The notes under the pieces were generated by a model that saw nothing but the letters and a program-made list of their open reading frames with translations, ran no database searches and was not told the DNA's origin. A DNA stretch of 64,000 bases from an uncultured beta proteobacterium (lineage in GTDB: Bacteria; Pseudomonadota; Gammaproteobacteria; Burkholderiales; Burkholderiaceae_C): contig CAIXNB010000024.1 in assembly GCA_903920695.1 (NCBI GenBank), positions 1-64,000 of the forward strand, written 5' to 3'. Shown here in pieces: positions 37,408 to 47,995 of this stretch. Numbering within the stretch: position 1 is the first letter of the stretch; every line of letters begins with the position of its first letter. A program made the position numbers and the translations under genes.

Positions 37408-38199
37408 TCAAGTGCCGCTGTAACGCGGTGCGCGTTTTTCCAAAAAGGCCTGCATGCCTTCGCGAAAGTCATCGCTCTGGGTGCACAGCACCTGCTGGCG
37501 GTCTTCCATTGCAATCACGGCGTCCAGGCTGGCGGCATCGACCGAATGGCCGAGCGCTTCCTTGGTCAGGCGCAGTCCCAGCGGCGTCGTGCGCAGCATG
37601 TCGTCGGCCAGCGCCTGGGCCTCGACCTGCAGTTCGGCCAGCGGCGCGACGCGGCTGAACAGGCCCAGACCGTAGGCGCGCTGGGCGTCCATGAAACGGC
37701 CGGTCAAGAGGTATTCGGCGGCAACCGAACTGCCGACCATGCGTGGCAGAAAGTAGCTCACACCCATGTCGCAACCGGTCAGGCCGACCCGGATAAAGGA
37801 GGCGTTCATGCGCGCATCGGGCGTGGCAAGGCGGATGTCGGATGCCAGTGCCAGCGCAAAGCCGCCACCGCTGGCCGCGCCCTGGATCACGCTGATGATG
37901 GGCTGCGGGCAACGGCGCATGGCGAGCATGATGTCGCGGATGCTGTGCTGCACCGCCATCATGCCGACGCTGCCGAGTTCGCTGCCAGGCTGTTGTTCCT
38001 TGAGGTCGAGCCCGGCGCAGAAACTCGCACCCGCCGCCTGCAGGATGACAACGCGCACTTCGTGGCGTCGGTAGAGGCCCTGAAAATAGTTGCGCAGCGC
38101 ACTGGCCAGGGCCGGGTTGAGGGCATTGAGGCGCTGCGGCCGGTTCAGGGTCAGGCGGGCAATGCCGCCACTTTCCTGAATGTCGAGAATGTCCTGCAT
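37408..38199 (-). CDS. Enoyl-CoA hydratase/isomerase family protein
   Basis: A 263-residue crotonase-fold enzyme: LTLNRPQRLNALNPALA, AAGASFCAGLDLKEQQ, QGAASGGGFALALASDIRLA, RVGLTGCDMGVSYFLPRMVG and the end FLEKRAPRYSGT. The GCDMG motif, with Asp where hydratases carry their second Glu, is typical of dienoyl-CoA isomerase-like members, so isomerisation of a dienoyl-CoA is as likely as hydration. Last gene of the CaiB-dehydrogenase-hydratase operon, 32 bases after the dehydrogenase. It ends 15 bases from the convergent regulator gene. Confidence 0.9.
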   Translation of the reverse strand: MQDILDIQESGGIARLTLNRPQRLNALNPALASALRNYFQGLYRRHEVRVVILQAAGASFCAGLDLKEQQPGSELGSVGMMAVQHSIRDIMLAMRRCPQPIISVIQGAASGGGFALALASDIRLATPDARMNASFIRVGLTGCDMGVSYFLPRMVGSSVAAEYLLTGRFMDAQRAYGLGLFSRVAPLAELQVEAQALADDMLRTTPLGLRLTKEALGHSVDAASLDAVIAMEDRQQVLCTQSDDFREGMQAFLEKRAPRYSGT

Positions 38200-38231
38200 A
38201 AACAGTCCTTGAGGTGATGCTGACCATTGGC

Positions 38232-39380
<1,149 letters not shown>

Positions 39381-39414
39381 GGGAATCTTTCAATGACAGG
39401 AACAAAGTGCGGGC

Positions 39415-40506
39415 TCAGGCTAAGGCGGGTGCACGCCAACGCGCCAGCACGGCGTCGGGCGTGCCGGCCTGGCTGCGCAACGGCATGGCGGCCGGCGTGC
39501 GATCGAAGCGCGGCGCCGGTGCGGGCTGCACGACGCCATCGAGCTCGACGAAGGTCGCGCGCGCTGCGTTGTGCGGATGACGCGGCGCCTCGTCCCAGTC
39601 GAGCACGGGCGCAAAACAGGCGTCGCTGCCTTCGAGCAGCGCGCACCACTCATCACGCGTGCGGCTGCGAAAGACCTGGGCCAGACGCAGCTTGAGCAGG
39701 GGCCAGGCAGCGCGGTCCATCTGGGCGTCAAAGGCCGGGTCGTCGGCAATGCCGCAGTGCATGCGCAGCAGCGCATAGAACTGCGGTTCGATCGCGCCAA
39801 CGGCGACAAAGCGACCATCAGCACAGGCATAGGTATCGTAGAAGTAGGCGCCACCGTCGAGCAGGTTTTCGCCGCGCTGATTGCTCCACTGGCCGGCCGC
39901 CTTCATGCCATACATCATGGCCGACATCAGGGCGGCGCCGTCGGTCATGGCGGCGTCAACGACCTGGCCGCGTCCCGAGCGACCAGCCTCGAACAGGGCG
40001 CTGAGCAGCCCGACGGCCAGCAGCATGGCGCCACCTCCGAAGTCACCGACATAGTTGAGCGGCGGCACCGGTGACTCGCCCGAGCGGCCAATGGCGTGCA
40101 GCGCGCCACTGATGGCGATGTAGTTGATGTCATGGCCGGCGGCCTGCGCCAACGGGCCGCGCTGGCCCCAACCAGTCATGCGGCCATAGACCAGACGCGG
40201 ATTGCGTGCCTGGCAAACGTCCGGGCCCAGACCGAGGCGCTCCATGACGCCGGGGCGGTAGCCCTCGATCAGCGCGTCGGCGTGCGCGATCAGGCTCAGA
40301 GCCTGCTCACGCGCCTGCGGCTCGCGCAGGTCAAGCGTCAGCACGGTGCGGCTGCGTGCCAGCACATCATTAGGGTCAAGCGCCGCACCGGGGCGCGCGA
40401 TGCGCACTACCTCGGCGCCCAGATCGACCAGCACCATGGCACAGAAGGGTCCCGGCCCGATACCGGCAAACTCGACAATCCGCAATCCTGACAACGGTCC
40501 CGCCAT
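39415..40506 (-). CDS. CaiB/BaiF family CoA transferase
   Basis: A 363-residue class III CoA transferase, moving CoA from one acyl-CoA to a free acid without ATP. The N-terminus [30 protein letters not shown], then [11 protein letters not shown] and [42 protein letters not shown], are classic, including the Asp that carries the CoA-anhydride (GHDINY). The family includes alpha-methylacyl-CoA racemases, so epimerisation of a branched acyl-CoA is an alternative. ATG 40506 is preferred (AAGGAG seven bases upstream). First gene of its operon, with operator site E about 81 bases upstream. Confidence 0.92.
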   Translation of the reverse strand: MAGPLSGLRIVEFAGIGPGPFCAMVLVDLGAEVVRIARPGAALDPNDVLARSRTVLTLDLREPQAREQALSLIAHADALIEGYRPGVMERLGLGPDVCQARNPRLVYGRMTGWGQRGPLAQAAGHDINYIAISGALHAIGRSGESPVPPLNYVGDFGGGAMLLAVGLLSALFEAGRSGRGQVVDAAMTDGAALMSAMMYGMKAAGQWSNQRGENLLDGGAYFYDTYACADGRFVAVGAIEPQFYALLRMHCGIADDPAFDAQMDRAAWPLLKLRLAQVFRSRTRDEWCALLEGSDACFAPVLDWDEAPRHPHNAARATFVELDGVVQPAPAPRFDRTPAAMPLRSQAGTPDAVLARWRAPALA

Positions 40507-40579
40507 GTGCACGCTCCTTGCTGCGCACGGTTTGTGCGCATTTCAAGACCGATGGTGCCGACTCGAGCGGCAAGGCGCA

Positions 40580-40595
40580 TCGTCTGAATCGACGA
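40580..40595 (-). promoter_or_regulatory. Putative MalT-like regulator operator, site E
   Basis: Read toward the CaiB gene: TCGTCGATTCAGACGA, a perfect arm pair with central TTC; centre about 81 bases before the CaiB ATG and about 116 before the divergent MFS gene. Confidence 0.72.
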
Positions 40596-40703
40596 AATCG
40601 TGCGCCAGGGACAGTGAGCGCTTCCGCTTGGCCCTGTAAACCTACAATGCGCGGCGGCTACCGGGATTCGCGCCGCAACCCATCGACCTATTGCCCTCAC
40701 CAC

Positions 40704-41918
40704 ATGACGCCACAGAAACCTCTCGCCATTGCACTGGCTGGCATGTTGTCGCTGGCGGTGGCCATGGGCATCGGCCGATTTGCCTTCACGCCGCTGCTGC
40801 CCATGATGCTGCACGACGGTGTGATTGACCTGCCGGCGGCCAGCTGGCTGGCCACGGCCAATTACCTCGGCTATTGGCTCGGCGCCATGGCTTGCGCACT
40901 ACAGCCCTGGCTCTGGGGACGCTGGCGCGCCTTGCCCGCAATCGTCCATACGGCGGCGATACGCGCTGGCCTGCTGGCCACCGTGCTGCTGACGCTCGGC
41001 ATGGCTGCGCACTGGCCGAGCGCCTGGCCGCTGTGGCGCTTTCTGGCGGGCATGGCCAGTGCGCTGGTCTTTGTCTACACCTCGGGCTGGTGTTTGGCGC
41101 GCCTGTCGGCCTTGGGTCAACCGAAGCTGGCGGGCGTCATCTTTGTCGGACCCGGCCTGGGCATCATGGTGAGCGGTCTGGCGGCCACGCTGATGGTGGC
41201 TGGCAACGTGCGTGCGGCCAGTGCCTGGCTGGCATTCGGTGTGCTGGCGGTGATCCTGACGGCACTGGTATGGCCGCAGCTGCGCGGCCGGGTGGCATTC
41301 AGTGCGACGCCGCCTGATCTGTCGAACGCCTCGGGCCAGGCGCCGATGGCCGTTTTCGCGCTCGCCTATGGTCTGGCCGGTTTCGGCTACATCGTCACCG
41401 CCACCTTTCTTCCTGTGATTGCGCGCCAGGCCTTGCCTGGCTCGGTCTGGCTCGACCTGTTCTGGCCGCTGTTTGGCCTGGGTGTGGGCTTGGGCGCCTT
41501 GCTCACGATCCGCTTTCCGGTCCATTGGGATCGCCGCCACCTGCTGATGGGCTGCTACACGATGCAGGCCAGCGGAATCCTGCTCGGCGTGTACTGGCCG
41601 AGTCTGGTTGGGTTCGCCTTCGGCAGCCTGCTGATCGGTCTGCCCTTCACGGCCATCACTTTGTTTGCGATGCAGGAGGTGCGGCGCCTGCGCCCCGAAG
41701 GCGCCTCCGGCTTTATCGGTCTTCTAACGGCGGTTTATGGTTTGGGCCAGATCGCCGGCCCACCCTGGGTCAGCCTGCTGCTGCAGCGCAGTGCAAATCC
41801 GGGGCAGGGCTTTGCCCTCGCGCTGCAGACGGCGGCCGCCAGCCTGTTGCTCGGCGTGGCCCTGTTCGGCTGGCTGGTACGGCGCCATCCGGTGGCGGCA
41901 AACGCTGCGCTGGAATAG
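40704..41918 (+). CDS. YbfB/YjiJ family MFS transporter
   Basis: A 404-residue, twelve-helix major facilitator protein. MGIGRFAFTPLLPMM in helix 1 and ATANYLGYWLGA in helix 2 are the signature of the YbfB/YjiJ family, whose substrates are unknown. Helix 4-5 holds YTSGWCLARL. ATG 40704 begins the first helix; in-frame upstream codons give arginine-rich sequence spanning operator E. It is divergent from the CaiB operon, so import or export of a pathway acid is possible but unproven. Confidence 0.92.
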   Translation: MTPQKPLAIALAGMLSLAVAMGIGRFAFTPLLPMMLHDGVIDLPAASWLATANYLGYWLGAMACALQPWLWGRWRALPAIVHTAAIRAGLLATVLLTLGMAAHWPSAWPLWRFLAGMASALVFVYTSGWCLARLSALGQPKLAGVIFVGPGLGIMVSGLAATLMVAGNVRAASAWLAFGVLAVILTALVWPQLRGRVAFSATPPDLSNASGQAPMAVFALAYGLAGFGYIVTATFLPVIARQALPGSVWLDLFWPLFGLGVGLGALLTIRFPVHWDRRHLLMGCYTMQASGILLGVYWPSLVGFAFGSLLIGLPFTAITLFAMQEVRRLRPEGASGFIGLLTAVYGLGQIAGPPWVSLLLQRSANPGQGFALALQTAAASLLLGVALFGWLVRRHPVAANAALE

Positions 41919-41927
41919 CCAGGCTGA

Positions 41928-42305
41928 TTAATCGGCCGGCGGTGTTTTGCCGGGCAGCAAGGGGACGGGCCGGCGGTCCGCCAGCAGATGGCGTATGCCC
42001 AGAACCGGATGGCGCAGCAGCATGCGTGGCCCGGCCCAGCGCATCACGACCCGGATGCGCTCGCGCATATCCTTGGTATAGCAATGCACGACACACTTGG
42101 CGCAATTTGGCTTGGCATCGCCAAAGACGCAGCGCTGCAGGCGGCGCTGGGCGTAGTCAAACAAGTCGCTGCATTCGGCGCAGCGCTGAGTGCTGGCGTG
42201 GTGATGGGCGCAGTACATGTCGATCATCACTTCGATGGTCTTGAGTTCGCGCACGCGCCGGACAAAGCGCTTGTCGGTGGTGAATTCAATGAATTGATCT
42301 GACAT
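41928..42305 (-). CDS. Nitrous oxide-stimulated promoter family protein
   Basis: A 125-residue protein of the family named for a promoter induced by nitrous oxide; its biochemical role is unknown. It has a cysteine/histidine set fit for metal or Fe-S binding: MYCAHHH, RCAECSDL, RCVFG, NCAKCVVHCY. The remainder (RIRVVMRWAGPRMLLRHPVLGIRHLLADRR) is basic and amphipathic. ATG 42305 starts the homologous region. It converges with the MFS gene nine bases away. Confidence 0.88.
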   Translation of the reverse strand: MSDQFIEFTTDKRFVRRVRELKTIEVMIDMYCAHHHASTQRCAECSDLFDYAQRRLQRCVFGDAKPNCAKCVVHCYTKDMRERIRVVMRWAGPRMLLRHPVLGIRHLLADRRPVPLLPGKTPPAD

Positions 42306-42535
42306 GCGTCTGGCTTGGGTTGTTAGGGGCCGAGGCTGCCGTTGGCTCCGGCACTGGTACTGGTACTGGCACGACCGGAGTGTAAACAGCGCGCCAGCGC
42401 ACCGGGTGTACCCCACTGCGAAAGCGGGTATGCGCGGCACAATGTTTTACGTGCGTTGCACGACCGTAGCCCCTGCCGGGCTTGCCATGCCCTAAACTGG
42501 AATCGAATCATTCCAACCAATGGGAGGCCATGCCG

Positions 42536-42982
42536 ATGCGTATTGATCACACCAGGCGCGCCGCTCTGGCCGCCATGGCCCTGACTCTGGCCGGCTGCAG
42601 CACACTGCAACCCAACCGGGAATTGGCAGCATTCAGCGCGCAGTTGACGGGCTCGAACCAGGTGCCGCCAGTGGCCACCGTTGCCAGCGGCCGTCTTTAC
42701 GCTGTGCTGAACAAGGACAGCCGCCTGTTGCGCTGGAAATTAACTTACTCCGGCCTGAACGGAGCGGCGACCGCCATCGACTTTCATGGCCCGGCGCTGA
42801 TTGGCGCCAACGCCAGCAGCATGCTTGCCTTCAAGGGGTCGCTCAAGAGTCCGGTGCAAGGACAGGCCACGCTGAACCCGACGCAGGCCGCCGACCTGCT
42901 GAGCGGAAAATGGTATTCGAATATCCACACGGCGGCCCGGCCCAACGGCGAGATCCGGGGTCAAATAATTTTGCAGGAGTAA
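42536..42982 (+). CDS. CHRD-domain lipoprotein
   Basis: A 148-residue exported protein with a lipoprotein signal: RRAALAAMALTLAGC, the Cys being the lipidation site. The mature part is a CHRD domain: LTGSNQVPPVATVASGRLYAVL, LTYSGLNGAATAIDFHGPA, and the end KWYSNIHTAARPNGEIRGQI. CHRD proteins were first noted in chordin; the function of bacterial single-domain forms is unknown. GGGAGG lies eight bases before ATG 42536 and only two before ATG 42530, which decides the start. Confidence 0.9.
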   Translation: MRIDHTRRAALAAMALTLAGCSTLQPNRELAAFSAQLTGSNQVPPVATVASGRLYAVLNKDSRLLRWKLTYSGLNGAATAIDFHGPALIGANASSMLAFKGSLKSPVQGQATLNPTQAADLLSGKWYSNIHTAARPNGEIRGQIILQE

Positions 42983-43091
42983 GAAGCCGTCAGTTGCCGG
43001 CCCATCACGCTGGAACGGGATCGAAAAATCGTATCAAACCGCTGCCGGCTACTTCGGCACGGTGCGATGGCTGGGGCGGCCCGGCGGCGGA

Positions 43092-43520
43092 CTAGGTCTT
43101 GATGTAATTCGTCAACTGCGAGATGGTCTGCTCGTGGTCGGCGATGATGTCGTTCATCAAGTCGCGGATCGAAATCATGCCCAACACCTGGGCGCCTTGC
43201 AGCACCGGCAAGTGCCGGATCTTGTGCTGGCTCATCAGACTCATGCAGGCCAGTGTGCCGGTGTCGGGGGTAACCGTGATGACGCTGCGCGTCATGATGT
43301 CGGCAACCGTGGTTTCTTTCGAATTTTTGCCCAGCAGCGCCACCTTGCGCGTGTAATCGCGCTCAGAAACCAGTCCCACCAGTTTGCCCTGATCCATCAC
43401 CACCATGGCACCCACGCCATAGTCGGACAGTAGCCGGAGTGCCTCAAAAACGGTGGTCGACGGGCTGACCTGAAAGACCGTCGAGTTGTGATTTCTCAAC
43501 AATTCCTGAATGGGTTTCAT
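43092..43520 (-). CDS. CBS-domain pair protein
   Basis: A 142-residue protein with two CBS domains and nothing else: ALRLLSDYGVGAMVVMDQGKLVGLVSERDYTRKV in the first and MTRSVITVTPDT...HKIRHLPVLQGAQVLGMISIRDLMNDII in the second. Stand-alone CBS pairs sense adenine nucleotides (ATP/AMP, NADH, S-adenosylmethionine) and usually regulate a partner. No partner is adjacent. AAGGAGC seven bases before ATG 43520 gives a firm start; 217 bases upstream hold its promoter. Confidence 0.92.
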   Translation of the reverse strand: MKPIQELLRNHNSTVFQVSPSTTVFEALRLLSDYGVGAMVVMDQGKLVGLVSERDYTRKVALLGKNSKETTVADIMTRSVITVTPDTGTLACMSLMSQHKIRHLPVLQGAQVLGMISIRDLMNDIIADHEQTISQLTNYIKT

Positions 43521-43737
43521 AAATGCTCCTTTAGTTGTTCCCGCGCTGACGATGCAGTGTAAACACTTTCGCGCAATGCAACAGAAGCGACTGAAACGGG
43601 CAGCGACGCACCAGCGCAATACCGAGCCGCCTGGGTAATTCTGTGAAGGGCTATAGTAGCGACGAGTTTCCAGTTGAGACTTGCCAAGTGCGCGCGAAAT
43701 AGCGGCATGACTGGCGCACGCATGCAAAAGGGTCAAC

Positions 43738-44316
43738 ATGAAATTACTGCTTCTCGGTCTACTTGTTTTTCTGGCGACGCACTCGGTGCGCATCGTGGCT
43801 GACGACTGGCGGTCACAGGCCCGGGCCCGTTGGGGTGAGCTGACCTGGAAGGCCGTGTTTTCACTGCTGTCACTGCTTGGCCTGGTCCTGCTGATCTGGG
43901 GCTTTGGGCTGGCGCGCCAGGAACCGGTGCAACTCTGGAGCCCGCCGCTGGGCATGCGCCACCTGGCTTCACTTTTGACCCTAATCGCTTTTGTTCTGCT
44001 GGCAGCCGCTTTTGTACCCGGCAACAGCATCAAGGCGCGCCTGCATCACCCCATGGTGCTGGCCGTCAAGGTATGGGCCTTGGCACATCTTCTGGCCAAT
44101 GGCAATCTCGCGCACGTGCTGCTATTCGGATCGTTTCTGGCGTGGGCCATTCTGGACTATTCCGCAGCGCGGCGGCGTGACCGTGCGGCCGGCACGCGTT
44201 ATCGCCGTGGCAGCGCGGGCGCCACCGGCATCACCGTGCTAGCCGGACTGGCTGGATGGATCGTGTTCGCGTTCTGGCTGCACGGCATGCTGATCGGCGT
44301 ACGCCCAATGGGCTAA
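43738..44316 (+). CDS. nnrU: NnrU family membrane protein
   Basis: A 192-residue protein with five or six membrane helices. THSVRIVADDWR near the start, WSPPLGMRHLASLL and FVPGNSIKARLHHPMVLAVKVWALAHLLANGNLAHVLLFGSFLAWAIL are the NnrU signatures. NnrU is linked to denitrification in alphaproteobacteria, and relatives act in carotenoid isomerisation as haem-containing enzymes; here no denitrification gene is adjacent. Nineteen bases separate it from the acetyltransferase gene. Confidence 0.9.
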   Translation: MKLLLLGLLVFLATHSVRIVADDWRSQARARWGELTWKAVFSLLSLLGLVLLIWGFGLARQEPVQLWSPPLGMRHLASLLTLIAFVLLAAAFVPGNSIKARLHHPMVLAVKVWALAHLLANGNLAHVLLFGSFLAWAILDYSAARRRDRAAGTRYRRGSAGATGITVLAGLAGWIVFAFWLHGMLIGVRPMG

Positions 44317-44335
44317 CAAGGCGTGGGGGTAAACC

Positions 44336-46816
44336 GTGAGCATCCGCAACCTCGACGCCCTGTTTGACCCGGACTCGATCGCTGTCATCGGCGCATCAAC
44401 GCGCATCGACAGCATCGGCACCACGGTCTGGCAGCAACTCTCTGACGGCACTTTCCCGGGCCAGCTTTACGCCGTCAATCCAAAGTACCGTGAACTCGAC
44501 GGCCGCGCGGTCGTGGCCCGCGCCTCTGATTTGCCGTGCGCGCCGGCGCTGGCCGTGATCTGCACACCACCGGCGACGTTGCCGCGCCTGATAGCAGAAC
44601 TGGCAGGCATCGGCACGCGCGCGGCCGTGGTCATGACCACGGGAATGAGTGCAGCGCAGAAGCTGGCCATGCAGAAGGCGGCAAAAAGCCATTTGCTGCG
44701 CCTGCTGGGGCCCGCCAGCATCGGCCTGCTGGCGCCGCATCAGGGGCTCAACCTCAGTTATTCCCCGGTCGATGCCAGCCCCGGTGAACTGGCCTTCGTG
44801 TCGCAATCGGCGGGCCTGATGACGGCCATGCTGGACTGGGCGAAAGGACGCAACATCGGGTTTTCGCATTGCGTTTCTCTGGGCGAACAGGTCGACGTCG
44901 ACTTTGGCGACATGCTTGATTACCTGGCCAGCGATCCGAAAACGCGCGCCATTCTGTTGTACGCCGAATCTATCGTGTCACCGCGCAAGTTCATGTCGGC
45001 GGCGCGCGCGGCCTCGCGCAACAAGCCGGTCGTCATCGTGAAGACCGGGCGTTCGCTGCCAGGGGAACCAGCAGCAGCCCCGCACGCCATTGCGCCCTCG
45101 GGTTCGGACATGGCGTTTGAAGCCGCTATCAGCCGGGCCGGCATGCTCAGGGTCAACACGCTACAGGAATTGCTGTTGGCAGCGCAGACCCTGTCACGCT
45201 TTCGCACCAACACCGACGACGCAATCACGATCCTCACCAATGACGGCGGCGCCGCTGTCATCGCCGCCGATGCTGCGGGGTATGCCGGTATCAAACTGGC
45301 GGAAATCGGCACAGTAGCCGGTCAGCAGCTCGACGCCCTGCTGCCACCGGGCCACTCGCGCGGCAATCCAGTGAACATTCTTGACGACGCGCCGCTCGCG
45401 CGCTATGAGCAAGCGCTCAAACTGCTGCTGCAGACGCCGGCCACAGGCGCCGTTCTGTTTATCCACGCACCGACGGCCGCCGTGCCCAGCGCCGCGATTG
45501 CGCAGGCACTGGCGCCCCTGGCACAACACGAACCGGGCCACCCGCCGCGCCTGCTGGCCTGCTGGCTGGGGGACCAAACTGCCGCACAGGCACGCCAGAC
45601 ATTTCAGGACGCGGGCATCGCCAACTTCGATACACCGGAGCAAGCCATACGGGCTTTTTCCCTGTTGACGCGCTATCGGCACAATCAGGCCGAATTGACG
45701 GAAGCGCCACCAGCACTACTGGAAGGCCGGACGCCAGACACGGCTGCCATCCGCACAATCGTGGCCAGTGCGCTGGCCAGTGGCCACGAAACGCTGAGCG
45801 AAGCGCAAACCCGCTCGCTGCTCCAGGCCTGCGGCATTGCCGTACTGCAACCACTGCAACCACTGCATGCAGATGCAAGACCACAGGCAAGCGCACAAGG
45901 CCGGCACGCGCAGGAGTTAATGGTCGGCAGCAGGATTGACAGCGTGTTCGGTCCGGTCATCGTGTTTGGCCAAGGCGGCAGGGCCGAGGACATCATGGCG
46001 GACCGGGCCATGGCGCTGCCGCCCCTGAATGTGCCACTGGCGAAGGCGCTGGTTGCGCGCACCCAGGTATCGCGTCTGCTGGCTGGCTGGGGCGATACGC
46101 CGGCGGTAGACGAGGCGGCATTGCACGGCGTGCTGCTGGCGGTATCCCAGTTGCTGGCGGAAATTCCGGAGATCGCCGAACTTGAGATCAACCCGCTGCT
46201 CATCAACTTTGAAGGCGTGCAAGCAATGAATGCACGCATCCGCGTGGATGCGGCGGCACCTGGCGGGGCGCGCAATTTTGCGATCCGCCCTTATCCGGCA
46301 CACCTGGAAGAAACCGTGCAGTGGCAAGGACAGACTTTGTTGTTGCGGCCGATCCGGCCCGAAGATGAAGCGCTGCACATGGAATTCCTGCAGTCTCTGG
46401 TGCCACAGGACATCCGCATGCGGGTTTTCTACAGCCGACGCAGCATGGAGCGCAGTGAGTTGGCGCGTCTGGTGCAGATTGATTACGCGCGTGAGATGGT
46501 CTTCATTGCCGTGGCCAACACGCCCGCTGGCCAGCCGCAAACCCTGGGTGTGGTGCGTGCCATGACGGATCCCGACAACGTAGCGGCTGAGTTCGGTGTC
46601 ATCGTACGATCCGATCTCAAAGGCGGCGGCCTCGGACTGCTGTTGATGCGCAAACTGATTGCCTATCTGCGCACCCGAGGCACGGCACGGTTAGTGGCCA
46701 CGGTACTGGTTGAAAATGACCGAATGCTCAAGCTGGCCAGTGAGTTGGGCTTCAAGAACGATCCTCAAGGTAGCCATGAAGTTGACACCAAGGACATCGT
46801 GCTCGCACTCACTTGA
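44336..46816 (+). CDS. Pka/YfiQ-type protein: ADP-forming acyl-CoA synthetase-like plus GNAT, ATP-grasp shortened
   Basis: An 826-residue protein of the protein-lysine acetyltransferase (Pka/PatZ) type. It starts at GTG 44336 behind GGGGGTA. Order: CoA-binding Rossmann domain (LFDPDSIAVIGAS), succinyl-CoA-synthetase-like domains with SQSAGLMTAMLDWA, an ATP-grasp region (about 470-640), and a C-terminal GNAT domain (about 655-826; LRPIRPEDEALHMEF, GVIVRSDLKGGGLGLLLM). The ATP-grasp part jumps from LLQACGIAVLQP to QELMVGSRID-SVFGPV with only about 20 intervening residues; relatives have roughly 85 there, including the ATP-binding Lys and the HKSDVGGV loop. The ligase half is probably inactive, while acetyl transfer may remain. 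Confidence 0.9.
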   Translation: MSIRNLDALFDPDSIAVIGASTRIDSIGTTVWQQLSDGTFPGQLYAVNPKYRELDGRAVVARASDLPCAPALAVICTPPATLPRLIAELAGIGTRAAVVMTTGMSAAQKLAMQKAAKSHLLRLLGPASIGLLAPHQGLNLSYSPVDASPGELAFVSQSAGLMTAMLDWAKGRNIGFSHCVSLGEQVDVDFGDMLDYLASDPKTRAILLYAESIVSPRKFMSAARAASRNKPVVIVKTGRSLPGEPAAAPHAIAPSGSDMAFEAAISRAGMLRVNTLQELLLAAQTLSRFRTNTDDAITILTNDGGAAVIAADAAGYAGIKLAEIGTVAGQQLDALLPPGHSRGNPVNILDDAPLARYEQALKLLLQTPATGAVLFIHAPTAAVPSAAIAQALAPLAQHEPGHPPRLLACWLGDQTAAQARQTFQDAGIANFDTPEQAIRAFSLLTRYRHNQAELTEAPPALLEGRTPDTAAIRTIVASALASGHETLSEAQTRSLLQACGIAVLQPLQPLHADARPQASAQGRHAQELMVGSRIDSVFGPVIVFGQGGRAEDIMADRAMALPPLNVPLAKALVARTQVSRLLAGWGDTPAVDEAALHGVLLAVSQLLAEIPEIAELEINPLLINFEGVQAMNARIRVDAAAPGGARNFAIRPYPAHLEETVQWQGQTLLLRPIRPEDEALHMEFLQSLVPQDIRMRVFYSRRSMERSELARLVQIDYAREMVFIAVANTPAGQPQTLGVVRAMTDPDNVAAEFGVIVRSDLKGGGLGLLLMRKLIAYLRTRGTARLVATVLVENDRMLKLASELGFKNDPQGSHEVDTKDIVLALT

Positions 46817-47021
46817 TGCCGATGGCCCACTGGATTAGGTACTTCGCAACGAAGCCGGTCATACCGAAGGCCAGACCCAGAAAAATCACAAAGGTGCCGA
46901 ATTTCCCGGCCTTGGACTGCCAGGCCAGATGGCCGATGATGAACAGCATGTAGAGCATGAAAGCGCCGATGCCAAAGCTCAGGCCAAAGGCGGCAATCTG
47001 TTCTTCCGAGTAACCGAACAT
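46809..47021 (-). CDS. DUF2788 family small membrane protein
   Basis: A 70-residue protein with two hydrophobic helices (FGIGAFMLYMLFIIGHLAW and TFVIFLGLAFGMTGFVAKYLI) joined by the basic loop QSKAGKFG, matching DUF2788. Function unknown. Its ATG shares one base with the stop of the DUF2189 gene (TGATG), so both are co-translated. Its 3' end overlaps the convergent acetyltransferase gene by eight bases. Confidence 0.85.
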   Translation of the reverse strand: MFGYSEEQIAAFGLSFGIGAFMLYMLFIIGHLAWQSKAGKFGTFVIFLGLAFGMTGFVAKYLIQWAIGIK

Positions 47022-47863
47022 CAGAACGGCTCCCGCTGCGGCAGGGCCGAAGCATCCACCAGTTCACGGTAAGCGTGCCAGCTTGCGTGCCCCAGCAGCG
47101 GCACCACGGCGATCAGTCCGAGCATGAGTGTGCCCATTCCGAACAGGGTCAAACCCATGATGAGCGCGGCCCAGAATGCCATCGGCAGCGGATTGGTCAG
47201 AATCACTTTCCAGCTCGCAACCACGGCCTGCAATAGGGTCAACCGACGGTCCAACAACAAGGGAATAGCGATCACGGACGAGGCGAAGATCGGTGCCGCC
47301 AGTACGCCGCCGACCGCCAGCCACAGCTCGAACAGGAAACCGTGCCTGGCCAGCACAACATGCTGGACAAAATCAAGCGGATTCTGGACCGGTCCCGGGG
47401 CCAGCAGCGTAATCAAGGCGGCCGAGGTCAAAACCCAGCCGGTCCCGGCCTGCGCCAGCAAAGCGCCAAACTGCACCAGACACCAGTAGTCATTGCCCCA
47501 TTTGCTGGGGTGATGGTGTTGCCAGTTCGACCAGGTTTTCAGCACCAGGCGAAGATCGGTTCTTTCACCCCGTTCGCGCGCCCGACTGAGGGCGTACAGA
47601 CTGGTCGCCAGCACCGGCGCCACCAGCAAAAAACCGGAAAGGGCGCCGGCCAGCAGCCAGAAGCGCTGGTAAAAGATCGCCACCAGCGCGGCCCCGGCAA
47701 GGGCCAAAACCAAGCCATGTGCCAGGCTGATCCAGCCGCAAAGCAACATGTCGCGCCATCCCAGCAGCAGCCAGTGCAAGGGTCGGGTCACGGCCACGCT
47801 GCGGATGACGGGAACTGCGCCGACAGAGAGTTCAGCATCGCCTGAAGATGAAATTTTGGACAT
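47021..47863 (-). CDS. DUF2189 family membrane protein
   Basis: A 280-residue membrane protein with six or so helices and the DUF2189 pattern: LGWRDMLLCGWISLAHGLVLAL near residue 38, ALSRARERGERTDL, FASSVIAIPLLLDRR and GHASWHAYRELVD at the end. Function unknown. ATG 47863 is the sensible start; longer in-frame starts add an unconserved stretch. Paired with the DUF2788 gene. Confidence 0.88.
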   Translation of the reverse strand: MSKISSSGDAELSVGAVPVIRSVAVTRPLHWLLLGWRDMLLCGWISLAHGLVLALAGAALVAIFYQRFWLLAGALSGFLLVAPVLATSLYALSRARERGERTDLRLVLKTWSNWQHHHPSKWGNDYWCLVQFGALLAQAGTGWVLTSAALITLLAPGPVQNPLDFVQHVVLARHGFLFELWLAVGGVLAAPIFASSVIAIPLLLDRRLTLLQAVVASWKVILTNPLPMAFWAALIMGLTLFGMGTLMLGLIAVVPLLGHASWHAYRELVDASALPQREPF

Positions 47864-47995
47864 AAGCCTTGCAAGTGTAGAACGGACCACAACCCGTGAG
47901 TGGCCCTGATCCGGGCTCAACAAACCACTGTATCGCGCCATCGGGCAGCGTTGGGCGCCGCATAATGGGCCTTCTTAGCATCCCAGGAGATTGTC

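Noticed and set aside
42350-42372. Tandem CTGGTA-type repeat before the CHRD gene
   Set aside because: Only about two and a half copies, no dyad and no clear relation to a promoter; too short to call.
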